Assembly: GCA_945946715.1 (NCBI GenBank)
Contig: CAMEWU010000055.1
Span: 1 to 11,800 of the forward strand
From: an uncultured Clostridium sp.
Lineage (GTDB): Bacteria; Bacillota; Clostridia; Lachnospirales; Lachnospiraceae
Reading direction: 5' to 3'
DNA length: 11,800 nucleotides
This document shows positions 1-7,096 of this stretch, in pieces (the stretch's first letter is position 1; each line of letters begins with the position of its first letter). The notes under the pieces were generated by a model. The model was given only the letters and a program-made list of their open reading frames with translations. It searched no databases and was not told the DNA's origin. A program made the translations under genes and the position numbers.

Positions 1-51
1 TTACCGAGATAAGGATACGAGCACCAGGCAAATCTTAACCAGCGCGACATC

Positions 52-606
52 TCACGGCCATACTGGCAATACCTCCTGCGGAATGCCGCACAATGTCAAT
101 ACAGAATCCAAGGTTACGCCACCCTTGTAGAAGAACAGGAAAATCAAACCAACTGCTACACCATTTAACAGAGAAGGGAAGAAGATCACGCCCTTGAAAA
201 AGTTCTTTCCCTTTATCTTCTGATTCAAAATGGTTGCAAAGTATAACGCCAGTACAATCTGAACAACCGAACCTACAAAATAGTAAATACTGGTTTTCAA
301 CACCTTTAGGTACTCCGGTCTGGTAAATACCTCAATATAATTATCTAATCCAATCCAGGTTTTCTCCTTACTGGTACCATTCCACTTAAAGAAACTGTAG
401 CCCACCATGTCAAACAATGGCAGATATGTAAATATGAAAAGCAAAGCCAGCGGAACAATTAAGAAGGTAATAATAATTACCCATTGCTGAACTGCACGTC
501 TGGAAAAGAACTCAACAAAACGGTTCTTTTTTTCATATTCATCTGTCTTTTGCTTTGGGAAATTCCTTTGCTTCTTTCCGCTGTTATTTTCTTCTGCTTT
601 AGCCAT
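52..606 (-). CDS. Sugar ABC transporter permease, MalF/CUT1 type (3' part lost or frameshifted)
   Basis: This is one of the two membrane subunits expected for a CUT1 carbohydrate importer, working with the lipoprotein encoded just upstream. Counting from the chosen start, a basic hydrophilic N-terminus (residues 1-40) precedes membrane segments at about 41-64, 106-127 and 139-160. The motif YSFFKWNG and the phrase WIGLDNYIEVF between the first two segments are typical of MalF-like permeases. The start is set at 606 because an AGGAGGT lies 7 nt before it. The in-frame ATG at 624 overlaps that ribosome site and has none of its own. The frame stops at 52-54 after only 184 residues, against about 290 for the family, before the EAA loop that contacts the ATPase. 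A second in-frame stop lies at 1-3, while another frame stays open to the edge. The end is therefore frameshifted, either by sequencing error at a contig edge or by true decay. Confidence 0.85.
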   Translation of the reverse strand: MAKAEENNSGKKQRNFPKQKTDEYEKKNRFVEFFSRRAVQQWVIIITFLIVPLALLFIFTYLPLFDMVGYSFFKWNGTSKEKTWIGLDNYIEVFTRPEYLKVLKTSIYYFVGSVVQIVLALYFATILNQKIKGKNFFKGVIFFPSLLNGVAVGLIFLFFYKGGVTLDSVLTLCGIPQEVLPVWP

Positions 607-613
607 CTTTTTT

Positions 614-620
614 ACCTCCT
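614..620 (-). promoter_or_regulatory. Ribosome binding site that fixes the permease start at 606
   Basis: AGGAGGT on the minus strand sits 7 nt before the ATG at 606-604. The upstream in-frame ATG at 624-622 immediately precedes this site, so using it would place the Shine-Dalgarno sequence inside the coding region. Confidence 0.85.
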
Positions 621-667
621 TCATATCTTTTTCCGCACATATATTATAACTGATTTTTAGACAATTC

Positions 668-702
668 GAGCCCCAAATATATATAATATATATTTGAGGC
701 TC
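668..702 (-). promoter_or_regulatory. Intercistronic stem-loop between binding-protein and permease genes
   Basis: Two 16-nt arms (668-683 and 687-702) flank a 3-nt loop. The arms are GAGCC/GGCTC at the base and A/T-rich above. The only mismatch (673/697) becomes a G-U wobble in minus-strand RNA, so the hairpin is fully paired in the transcript of this operon and imperfect on the other strand. No T-run follows it, so it is not a canonical terminator. It more likely protects the 3' end of the binding-protein message or attenuates transcription, giving more binding protein than permease. Function is inferred from analogous malE-malF arrangements. Confidence 0.7.
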
Positions 703-758
703 CTATTATCATACGAGTTCTTAATTTTCGTTACGAGCCTATGTCTCCCGTCGAATAC

Positions 759-2132
759 TTACTCGCCCCATGTCTCATTTACACTGTCTAACGCTTCACT
801 CCATCTGGTGTTCCACTCTGCCATCAATGTATCGAAATCCTTGTTTACATTACCAAATGCAGCTTCAACAATTTCAATCTGGTAGTCAGAACCGCTCCAA
901 AGACCAAGCTCTGATTCATTGTGAACAGCATCCCACTTACCTTCATTTTCAGCAGTTGCAGGATTGTCAATTACGAACTCAGCGCCTTCAAAGTCTGATA
1001 ATGTGCTTGGTAAAGCAGAACCCTTAACAATTGAGATTTCACCCTGCTTCTCAGCATATCCGGATTCTAATAACATATAATCAATGAATGCTCTTGCTGT
1101 TGCCTTGTTATCACTGTTTACGTTGATACCATATGCATAATCAGCAGATGCACTTACGTACTGATTTCCATCTGAGCTTGTTACAGGGAATGGCATATAA
1201 CCGATATTTGCCGGATCCTCGCCTGCGTTTGTTGCAGCTTCCTGCATCTGACTTACTGCCCATGAACCCATTACCATGCATCCGATATCTCCGGTTGCTA
1301 ATGCTGTCTTAGAACCTTCCCACTCAGTTGTAAATGGGTCAGCTTCACATAACTTCTGGTCAACAATATCATATAATAACTTGTATACTACATAGTGTGG
1401 CTTGCCCTCTGAGAAAGGATCTGCTTCGTTAGCCATGGTGTTGTTAATGTAATCAGCATCTCCGTCCATACCATGTGTACAACCTTCCCACTGGCTCAAT
1501 GCCCATGCATCATGTGTATTTGTGTAATAAGGATTGGTGCATTCTCCCTTATCCTTAATTGCCTGTAATGCTGCCAGGAAATCTTCCGGTGTCTTAGGAA
1601 CTTCTGTAACACCTGCTGCTTCAAATACTGCTTTGTTGTAAACGATACCATTTGAAACATTTGCACCGGATGCCAAACCATATACTGTACCACCAGACTG
1701 CTTTGCATACAAATATGCTTCTGTATAAGTTTCACTTAACTCTTCTACTGTACCCAATGGCTCTAAGAAATCTGCAAATTCATTTGTTGGGATAGTATTT
1801 GGAATCATGAATACATCACCGTAATCACCGGTTGATAAACGAGTAGAAACATCTCCTTCGTAATCTTCCATTGCTTCAAATGAAACTGTTGTGCCAGGAT
1901 ACTTTGCTTCGAACTCTGCTTTATAATCTGCAAAGTCGGTATTTAATAAATCCGTTCTGTGAGTTAATACTGTGATTTCTCCAGTAATCTCTGCATTCTC
2001 ACTTCCACCATCGCTTACATCATCACCGCTATTGCCTGCAGCTGATGTATTCCCACCATTATTACCACAACCTGCCAATAATCCGGCAACCATTGTTGTT
2101 GCAAGAGCAACGCTTAATAATTTCTTTCTCAT
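759..2132 (-). CDS. Extracellular sugar-binding lipoprotein (family 1 solute-binding protein)
   Basis: This 457-residue lipoprotein captures a carbohydrate outside the membrane and delivers it to the ABC permease encoded next. The N-terminus MRKKLLSVALATTMVAGLLAGC is a lipoprotein signal with a lipobox LAGC. Cys22 is the expected lipid-anchored residue, followed by a Gly/Ser/Asn/Asp-rich tether to about residue 48. The mature part starts with ITGEITVLTHRTDLL and contains features of the SBP_bac_1 fold: YPGTTVSFEAM, a GDYGDVFMIP strand-turn, YGLASGANVSNGIVYNKAVFEAAGV, and MVMGSWAVSQM. A GGAGG at 2140-2144 lies 7 nt before the ATG. The gene has its own strong promoter and operator (2154-2207) and is followed after 152 nt by the permease, with a hairpin in between. 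The ligand cannot be named from the sequence; neighbouring genes suggest an oligosaccharide. Confidence 0.93.
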   Translation of the reverse strand: MRKKLLSVALATTMVAGLLAGCGNNGGNTSAAGNSGDDVSDGGSENAEITGEITVLTHRTDLLNTDFADYKAEFEAKYPGTTVSFEAMEDYEGDVSTRLSTGDYGDVFMIPNTIPTNEFADFLEPLGTVEELSETYTEAYLYAKQSGGTVYGLASGANVSNGIVYNKAVFEAAGVTEVPKTPEDFLAALQAIKDKGECTNPYYTNTHDAWALSQWEGCTHGMDGDADYINNTMANEADPFSEGKPHYVVYKLLYDIVDQKLCEADPFTTEWEGSKTALATGDIGCMVMGSWAVSQMQEAATNAGEDPANIGYMPFPVTSSDGNQYVSASADYAYGINVNSDNKATARAFIDYMLLESGYAEKQGEISIVKGSALPSTLSDFEGAEFVIDNPATAENEGKWDAVHNESELGLWSGSDYQIEIVEAAFGNVNKDFDTLMAEWNTRWSEALDSVNETWGE

Positions 2133-2153
2133 ATTGTTTCCTCCATTCTTTGT

Positions 2154-2171
2154 TAAGTTATCGTTAACTTA
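2154..2171. promoter_or_regulatory. LacI-type operator at the binding-protein transcription start
   Basis: An 18-bp palindrome TAAGTTA-TCGT-TAACTTA has perfect 7-bp arms and a central CG, the symmetry and centre favoured by LacI-family repressors with a leucine hinge helix. It begins at the predicted transcription start (about 2172) and covers roughly +1 to +18, where a bound repressor would block initiation. The LacI-family gene 1.1 kb upstream is the obvious candidate to bind it. The assignment is inferred from position and symmetry. Confidence 0.7.
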
Positions 2172-2178
2172 TAATTGA

Positions 2179-2207
2179 ATTATAAGTATTTCATACCGTT
2201 TTGTCAA
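2179..2207 (-). promoter_or_regulatory. Consensus sigma-A promoter of the transporter operon
   Basis: On the minus strand TTGACA (2207-2202), a 17-nt spacer and TATAAT (2184-2179) match the sigma-A consensus at every position. Transcription should start near 2172 and give a leader of about 40 nt to the binding-protein ATG. Such a strong core promoter fits a gene held off by a repressor at the overlapping operator. Confidence 0.88.
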
Positions 2208-2388
2208 CACGGAATTCTATCTTATTGTAATCTTTGTATATAACGCCGAATACTTTTCGCTTTTTATTGTGCATTTTCCCATGTTTTTGTGATTTTTAAC
2301 AAATTTCGTTCTCAGTATTTTTTATCTCAAACCTTTTTATATTTGCTAATTTATTTCCATTTATTACCTAATTATTACTTTAATTAAC
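2208..2388. other. Non-coding AT-rich spacer
   Basis: This part of the 356-base gap between the binding-protein and DUF624 genes lies between the promoter and the upstream terminator. It is very AT-rich with several homopolymer T tracts. I see no open frame with a ribosome site, no clear palindrome and no recognisable cre element. Confidence 0.6.
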
Positions 2389-2444
2389 AAAAAAGTAGGG
2401 ATGGTATGTTTTATAGCGTAATCACTATTTCGCATACCATCCCT
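2389..2444 (-). terminator. Rho-independent terminator of the regulator-DUF624 operon
   Basis: A perfect 12-bp stem (2397-2408 with 2433-2444, AGGGATGGTATG and its complement) is topped by a 4x4 internal loop and a further 6-bp stem. That upper stem (AUAGUG/CGCUAU in minus-strand RNA) includes one G-U pair and closes an AUUA tetraloop. In the minus direction the stem is followed by AC and a run of six T. It lies 45 nt after the DUF624 stop and upstream of the next promoter, so it separates the two transcription units. Confidence 0.85.
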
Positions 2445-2488
2445 TTAACTCTTGCTATTCCTCTATATTTCTTATACATTCTGCTCTT

Positions 2489-3178
2489 TTATGGATTGAA
2501 ATCAGTTTCTTCCTCCTCATCGGTTTCTTCCGGTACATGCCATTCATCATCTTTCTTTTCTTCTTTTGGCAGATATTTTCGAAATGCCAGATTATAAAAC
2601 ATACCCAGCACCCATCCCAGGGCACCTACTCCGACTACCAAGGTTAAAATATTTGCTATAAAAAAGGTAAAATTTAATCCTATTAGAATTCCCACGCCTG
2701 CTACGCACAAAAGTGTAATTGGAAAATTCTGAATTCCCATAACCAACGCATTCTTCATGGTGTTTAAAATAGTATTTGTAAATTTTGCCTGAACCGCAAA
2801 TACAAACATCAATTCAATCAGGTAAACAAACAATAAACATACCATAAGTACCGAGCAAATACGGCTTATGGTATCTGTACGATTCATCCAGAACCAGGTT
2901 GCATATCCAAGCCCACCACCTACAGCAGCCATGATCAGCCAAATCACTGTTGATTGCAAAAAATTCTGTCGGAATGATTTCCAAAAATTCCGAATTACAT
3001 ATCCGTCTCTTCCTTTTGCTAATTTCATTCCGGTATATAATAAAGCAGTCGTGGAGGCTCCAATCGTAACAATTGGAATAGAGCAAAGAATCCACATTAA
3101 ATTCAACAGCATCATATCGCCAATCAGACTCATACATCTAAAAAATGGAGAATCCATGTTGAATATCTTTTCCTTCAT
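2489..3178 (-). CDS. DUF624 (YesL-like) membrane protein
   Basis: This 229-residue integral membrane protein belongs to the DUF624/YesL family, often encoded beside carbohydrate ABC transporters in Firmicutes. Its biochemical role is not established; an accessory or regulatory role in sugar uptake is a common guess. The family signature is visible at the N-terminus: a short amphipathic start, then FFRCMSLIGDMMLLNLMWILCSIPIVTIGASTTAL. Hydrophobic segments fall at about 20-50, 76-97, 107-131, 152-172 and 173-196. The C-terminal tail (from about 204) is strongly acidic, with runs of Glu and Asp. An AGGAGG at 3187-3192 lies 8 nt before the ATG. The gene starts 45 nt after the LacI-family gene with no terminator between, so the two are probably co-transcribed. 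Confidence 0.85.
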   Translation of the reverse strand: MKEKIFNMDSPFFRCMSLIGDMMLLNLMWILCSIPIVTIGASTTALLYTGMKLAKGRDGYVIRNFWKSFRQNFLQSTVIWLIMAAVGGGLGYATWFWMNRTDTISRICSVLMVCLLFVYLIELMFVFAVQAKFTNTILNTMKNALVMGIQNFPITLLCVAGVGILIGLNFTFFIANILTLVVGVGALGWVLGMFYNLAFRKYLPKEEKKDDEWHVPEETDEEEETDFNP

Positions 3179-3223
3179 TGCCTTAACCTCCTAATCATCT
3201 CACTGTTACACGAATCTATATCA

Positions 3224-4225
3224 TTACCTTTTTTGTGCTGAATCCCGAATTACTATGTTCCCACTAATAACTTTTCTTCCTGCATGATAAGAACTGTCTC
3301 TCATCTTTCTTGCCAATGCATCCACTGCCGTTTCTGCCATCATCTCCTGACTAATTCGGAAAGTAGTAAGCTGAGGAGCGCACAGACTGGCATATATGTA
3401 ATCGTCAAATCCCACAACTGAAACATCCTCTGGCACACGGTATCCAGCCGCCTTCAACTGTTCAATTAAATGATATGCTATTTCATCACAATTACATACA
3501 AATGCTTCCGGCATTTCCTTTGGCAGCTCTAATTGAATAAACTTACCGTTTTCATCTCTGTCTTTAATAATCCATGCCTCATTCAGTGGTATTCCCTGCT
3601 GCAGCAATGCTTTATAATATCCCAGATAACGATCCAGTATGCTGCTGGTAGCTGTCACATCCCCCACAAATCCTATCTTCCGATGTCCATTTTCCAATAA
3701 ATAATTGGTTAAAATATAACTTCCATATACACTGTCACTTACCACTGTATCAATGGCAAAGTGTTCATCATAAAAATCCAAAAAGATATACGGAATATCT
3801 TCCTGTCTCAAAACATTAATATAATGTTTCTTTAATTGTCCCAAGACAATTAAACCGTCTATTTTATTCCCACTAACCATCTTTGGAAGCGTATCTGACT
3901 TTTCATCTTCGTAAGACAATATTTCCAAAATGCAGGAATAATTTACTTTTCCCAATTCAATCACTAATCTTTGATACAAATTAGAATAAAATGCATTATC
4001 TGAAAAGAATCGTTCCGCCACAACAACCCCCACATTGTAGCTCATGCCTTCTTTCATGCTTTTTGCCAAAGAATGATATCGATATCCCATTTCTTCTGCT
4101 TTCTGTTTAATTCGATTTCGGACTTCTTCACTAACCCCTTCCCGATCTGATAATGCTTTTGATACTGTAACGGTACTAACCTGAAGCTCGTTTGCAATAT
4201 CCCGCATAGTTACTTTTTTCCCCAT
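3224..4225 (-). CDS. LacI-family transcriptional repressor
   Basis: This 333-residue regulator should bind a palindromic operator near the sugar transporter and release it when its sugar ligand binds. The N-terminal helix-turn-helix spans about residues 6-27 (MRDIANELQVSTVTVSKALS), followed by the third helix SEEVRNRIKQKAEEMGY. The hinge helix HSLAKSMK at about 51-58 carries the leucine (Leu53) that in this family wedges into a central CG step, matching the operator at 2154-2171. From residue 62 the periplasmic-binding-protein-like effector domain begins (YNVGVVV) and includes DGLIVLG, NGHRKIGFVGD and the typical ending VSVVGFDDYIYASLCAPQLTTFR. AGGAG at 4232-4236 lies 6 nt before the ATG. It is the first gene of a two-gene operon with the DUF624 gene. 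The inverted repeat in its own promoter suggests autoregulation. Confidence 0.93.
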   Translation of the reverse strand: MGKKVTMRDIANELQVSTVTVSKALSDREGVSEEVRNRIKQKAEEMGYRYHSLAKSMKEGMSYNVGVVVAERFFSDNAFYSNLYQRLVIELGKVNYSCILEILSYEDEKSDTLPKMVSGNKIDGLIVLGQLKKHYINVLRQEDIPYIFLDFYDEHFAIDTVVSDSVYGSYILTNYLLENGHRKIGFVGDVTATSSILDRYLGYYKALLQQGIPLNEAWIIKDRDENGKFIQLELPKEMPEAFVCNCDEIAYHLIEQLKAAGYRVPEDVSVVGFDDYIYASLCAPQLTTFRISQEMMAETAVDALARKMRDSSYHAGRKVISGNIVIRDSAQKR

Positions 4226-4289
4226 AGTGTTCTCCTGTGCTCCTTCCCCATAAAAGCCATCTTACATGACAACTTTATTCATTACTTTA

Positions 4290-4318
4290 ATTTTATCACA
4301 GTTAAGTAAATTTGAAAA
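4290..4318 (-). promoter_or_regulatory. Probable promoter of the LacI-family regulator operon
   Basis: On the minus strand an extended -10 element, TGA-TAAAAT, occupies 4298-4290. A weak -35, TTTTCA (4318-4313), lies 17 nt upstream. Transcription would start near 4283, about 57 nt before the start codon. The -35 and spacer lie inside the perfect inverted repeat at 4301-4332. Confidence 0.6.
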
Positions 4319-4332
4319 GCAATTTACTTAAC
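4301..4332. repeat. Perfect inverted repeat overlapping the regulator promoter (candidate operator)
   Basis: GTTAAGTAAATT (4301-4312) is repeated in inverse orientation at 4321-4332 around an 8-nt centre. It covers the -35 and spacer of the regulator promoter, a repression position. It shares the 7-mer TTAACTT, read across 4328-4334, with the operator at 2154-2171. Its centre lacks the CG step and the spacing differs, so it may bind the same repressor in another way or a different protein. Confidence 0.55.
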
Positions 4333-4338
4333 TTTTAC

Positions 4339-4369
4339 AAAAAAATAAAACGGAGAGATTCCCCTCCGT
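4339..4369 (-). terminator. Rho-independent terminator after proS
   Basis: ACGGAG/CTCCGT arms (4350-4355 and 4364-4369) are extended in minus-strand RNA by two more pairs, one of them a G-U, around a GAAU loop. A T-rich tract (TTTTATTTTTTT) follows. It lies 18 nt after the proS stop codon and isolates proS from the regulator promoter downstream. Confidence 0.88.
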
Positions 4370-4387
4370 CTTATTTCATATATCATT

Positions 4388-5821
4388 CTAATAAGCTCTT
4401 CCAAAATAAACCATCTTCACTGCCGGTTTACCGCAATGTACACAGACATCACTTAATTTCTCCTGTTCAAACGGCATGCATCTGGTGGTTGCACCTGTCT
4501 CATCTTTAATAGCTGTTTCACATTCCGTATCACCGCACCACATACCTTTAATGAATCCCTGCTTGGTATCCAGAATCTCTTTGAATTCTTCCCAGTTTTT
4601 CGCTGTATGGGTGTTTGCATCCCGATGAGCCTTTGCCTTTTCAAACATATCTTTCTGGATTGTTTCCAGCAACTGACCAACCTTACTGTCTATCTCATCC
4701 AGCGATACTGTAATCTTTTCTCTGGTATCACGCCGAACCAGAACTGCCTGATTTGCTTCTATGTCTTTTGGTCCAATCTCCACACGGATTGGAATACCCC
4801 GCATCTCCTGTTCACTGAATTTCCAACCCGGACTCTTATCACTGTCATCTACCTTGACACGGAATGCACCTAATTTTTCCTTTAACTGTGCTGCCTTTTC
4901 CAGCACACCTTCCTTCTTCTGCTGAATCGGAATAATCATTACCTGAGTAGGTGCTACTTTTGGTGGCAATACCAAACCGGAATCATCTCCATGTACCATG
5001 ATAATGGCGCCAATCAAACGTGTAGTCATACCCCACGAAGTCTGATGAACATACTGCAGTTTGTTGTCTTTATCTGTAAATTGAATTCCAAATGCCTTTG
5101 CAAATCCGTCTCCGAAGTTGTGGCTGGTACCAGACTGCAATGCTTTTCCATCGTGCATCAACGCTTCAATGGTATAAGTTGCTTCTGCACCTGCAAACTT
5201 CTCTTTATCTGTCTTTCGTCCTTTTACAACCGGAATTGCCAACACTTCTTCACAGAAATCTGCATACACATTCAACATCTGAATGGTTCTCTCCTCTGCT
5301 TCTTCCGCAGTTGCATGTGCCGTATGTCCTTCCTGCCACAGGAATTCTCTGGAACGGAGGAACGGACGAGTTTCTTTCTCCCAACGAACTACTGAACACC
5401 ACTGGTTATATACCTTTGGCAAATCACGATAAGACTGAATCTCATCTTTATAAAAATCACAGAACAAAGTTTCTGAAGTCGGTCTGACACACATACGCTC
5501 CTGCAATTCATTCAAGCCGCCATGGGTAACCCATGCCACTTCCGGAGCAAAGCCTTCTACATGATCTTTTTCTTTCTGCAACAGGCTTTCGGGAATAAAC
5601 ATCGGCATATATACATTTTCTACTCCGGTTTCTTTGAACCGTTCATCTAACTGCTTCTGAATCAATTCCCAGATTGCGTAGCCAGCGGGCTTAATTGCCA
5701 TACACCCCTTTACATTCGTATAGGATATCAGTTCTGCCTTTAATACCACATCGGTATACCATTGTGCAAAATCTTCGTCCATAGAGGTAATTGCTTCTAC
5801 TAACTTCTTCTCCTTTGCCAT
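4388..5821 (-). CDS. proS: Prolyl-tRNA synthetase, archaeal/eukaryal-type (short form with Zn-like C-terminal domain)
   Basis: This class II aminoacyl-tRNA synthetase charges tRNA-Pro in the cytoplasm. It has 477 residues and the archaeal-type (type 3) architecture: it lacks the roughly 180-residue editing insertion of the long bacterial form and has an extra C-terminal domain. The motif 1 region ends at YMPMFIPESL (71-80). The proline pocket has RPTSET (113-118), and motif 2 is RWEKETRPFLRSREFLWQEG (146-165). Motif 3 is GMTTRLIGA...GDDSGLVLPP (264-287). The anticodon-binding domain follows from about 290. The C-terminal domain has CGDTEC (429-434) and CVHC (460-463), four cysteines suited to zinc, and ends in the typical FGRAY. 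AAGGAG at 5830-5835 lies 8 nt before the ATG. It has its own promoter and terminator and so looks monocistronic. I see no T-box in its short leader. Confidence 0.97.
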   Translation of the reverse strand: MAKEKKLVEAITSMDEDFAQWYTDVVLKAELISYTNVKGCMAIKPAGYAIWELIQKQLDERFKETGVENVYMPMFIPESLLQKEKDHVEGFAPEVAWVTHGGLNELQERMCVRPTSETLFCDFYKDEIQSYRDLPKVYNQWCSVVRWEKETRPFLRSREFLWQEGHTAHATAEEAEERTIQMLNVYADFCEEVLAIPVVKGRKTDKEKFAGAEATYTIEALMHDGKALQSGTSHNFGDGFAKAFGIQFTDKDNKLQYVHQTSWGMTTRLIGAIIMVHGDDSGLVLPPKVAPTQVMIIPIQQKKEGVLEKAAQLKEKLGAFRVKVDDSDKSPGWKFSEQEMRGIPIRVEIGPKDIEANQAVLVRRDTREKITVSLDEIDSKVGQLLETIQKDMFEKAKAHRDANTHTAKNWEEFKEILDTKQGFIKGMWCGDTECETAIKDETGATTRCMPFEQEKLSDVCVHCGKPAVKMVYFGRAY

Positions 5822-5862
5822 AATGACGTCTCCTTTTCTTATAATCCGGTTTTAACATTGTT

Positions 5863-5891
5863 ATTATAGTAAACTATAACAAATTATGCAA
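5863..5891 (-). promoter_or_regulatory. Probable proS promoter
   Basis: On the minus strand a perfect TATAAT (5868-5863) lies 17 nt from TTGCAT (5891-5886), a weak -35 that overlaps the stop codon of the upstream gene. A 7-bp-armed inverted repeat (5864-5879) covers the -10 and part of the spacer. The leader would be about 35 nt, too short for a T-box riboswitch. Confidence 0.6.
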
Positions 5892-6963
5892 GGTTTCCGT
5901 TTGCTTTTTCCAATTCATTCTTTTCATTTACAATCCGAAAGATTTCCCTTCCTATTAAATATCCTACCGGTCCCAGCAAAAAACCGAAAATTCCAAACAA
6001 ACGATATCCCACATACATTAAAAATAAGGTAAGAAGCGTACTCATTCCCAATCTCCGGCCCAGCAGCCTCGGTTCTAATAATTGACGGTTCAAAGTACAA
6101 AGCAGATACAAAACCACCAGACCAACACCCATTCTCCAATCTCCGCTCAACAGTCGATAAATTGCCCATGGCACAAGAATCGTTCCGCTTCCAAATACCG
6201 GGAAAGCATCTATGATTCCAATCAACAGTGCCAACAGGATAAAATACGGATTCTTCAATATCCATAAACCAATTCCGCAAAGGGCCGCCTGAACCACTGC
6301 AATGATTCCTTCTGCCCGGACATACACTCCCAGCAAATGCAGAACTCCTCCCAATACCTGACGGGCATATCCCATAATCTTTCCTTGTTGAAATAAATGG
6401 TGGTAATTCTTCAAAATACATAACGTTGCATATAACATGATAAAAAAGAATAAAACAGAAGCAAATACCTGTTTTAAAGCTGCAACTGTACTGGTAGTCA
6501 GCTTTGGCAATACAGTTGTCTGAAAATCCGAAAAAATTCCAAGTAAGGTTTCCATAGCATAAGAAAATGTAGCACCTTCTTCCAGATGAAATCCGGTATC
6601 AATATAACTGCAGCAATTACCCAAACCTGCCATAAACTGTTCCTTATAAAACGGAAGATAAATTACAAAATTCTCCATTTGCCGATAAAGTGCCACTAAT
6701 GAATACTTTCCAATTAACAATATCAGCCCTCCTGCCAACAGCAATACAGCCAGTGACGCCCATTTCTCTGACAGTTTCTTATAGCTTATCAGCCAGTCCA
6801 CCACCGGACGCAGCATCCCTGCCACTATAAATGCAATTAAAAAAGGAACCACAATTGGAAGAAGATACCGGAATACAAAAATAATTCCCAGTATGATTCC
6901 TACAATCAGGATTCCATTATATAGTTCCTTTTTTTGTTTTATTTTAGTTATGAATTCGTTCAT
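5884..6963 (-). CDS. AI-2E family membrane protein, YtvI-like
   Basis: This 359-residue polytopic membrane protein belongs to the AI-2E transporter/permease superfamily, whose members have been linked to varied small-molecule or ion export. The substrate here is unknown. The N-terminal pair of membrane segments (about 15-51) ends at LRPVVDWL, and a third lies at 70-91. A less hydrophobic stretch (92-160) precedes TM segments at about 165-184, 218-235, 238-268, 279-292 and 308-338. The family's conserved half is clear: IGIIDAFPVFGSGTILVPWA (248-267), then NRQLLEPRLLGRRLGMSTLLTL (292-313) and FGFLLGP. This wording resembles the sporulation protein YtvI more than other AI-2E proteins. GGAG at 6972-6975 lies 8 nt before the ATG. 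It follows the pseudouridine synthase gene by 133 nt; no terminator or convincing promoter was seen between them. Confidence 0.85.
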   Translation of the reverse strand: MNEFITKIKQKKELYNGILIVGIILGIIFVFRYLLPIVVPFLIAFIVAGMLRPVVDWLISYKKLSEKWASLAVLLLAGGLILLIGKYSLVALYRQMENFVIYLPFYKEQFMAGLGNCCSYIDTGFHLEEGATFSYAMETLLGIFSDFQTTVLPKLTTSTVAALKQVFASVLFFFIMLYATLCILKNYHHLFQQGKIMGYARQVLGGVLHLLGVYVRAEGIIAVVQAALCGIGLWILKNPYFILLALLIGIIDAFPVFGSGTILVPWAIYRLLSGDWRMGVGLVVLYLLCTLNRQLLEPRLLGRRLGMSTLLTLFLMYVGYRLFGIFGFLLGPVGYLIGREIFRIVNEKNELEKANGNLA

Positions 6964-7096
6964 GCCATGGACTCCATATTTATACTACTTAAAATGCAGA
7001 TGCACTGATTAGATTTGCAGTTTATACATCCACATTTATCAACTGTCCTTAGTATGAACGGATTCAATTTCTCATATTCGAATTAAGATTTCAGTT

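Noticed and set aside
643..648. TATAAT on the minus strand upstream of the permease, as an internal promoter
   Set aside because: No -35-like hexamer exists at 16-18 nt spacing and there is no extended -10 TG. In AT-rich intergenic DNA such hexamers are expected by chance.
4991..5487. Long plus-strand open frames opposite proS
   Set aside because: They are antisense shadows of a clear proS coding frame, have no ribosome sites and give no recognisable protein.
5822..5862. T-box riboswitch ahead of proS
   Set aside because: The leader is only about 35-45 nt, with no specifier loop or T-box sequence, far too short for that element.
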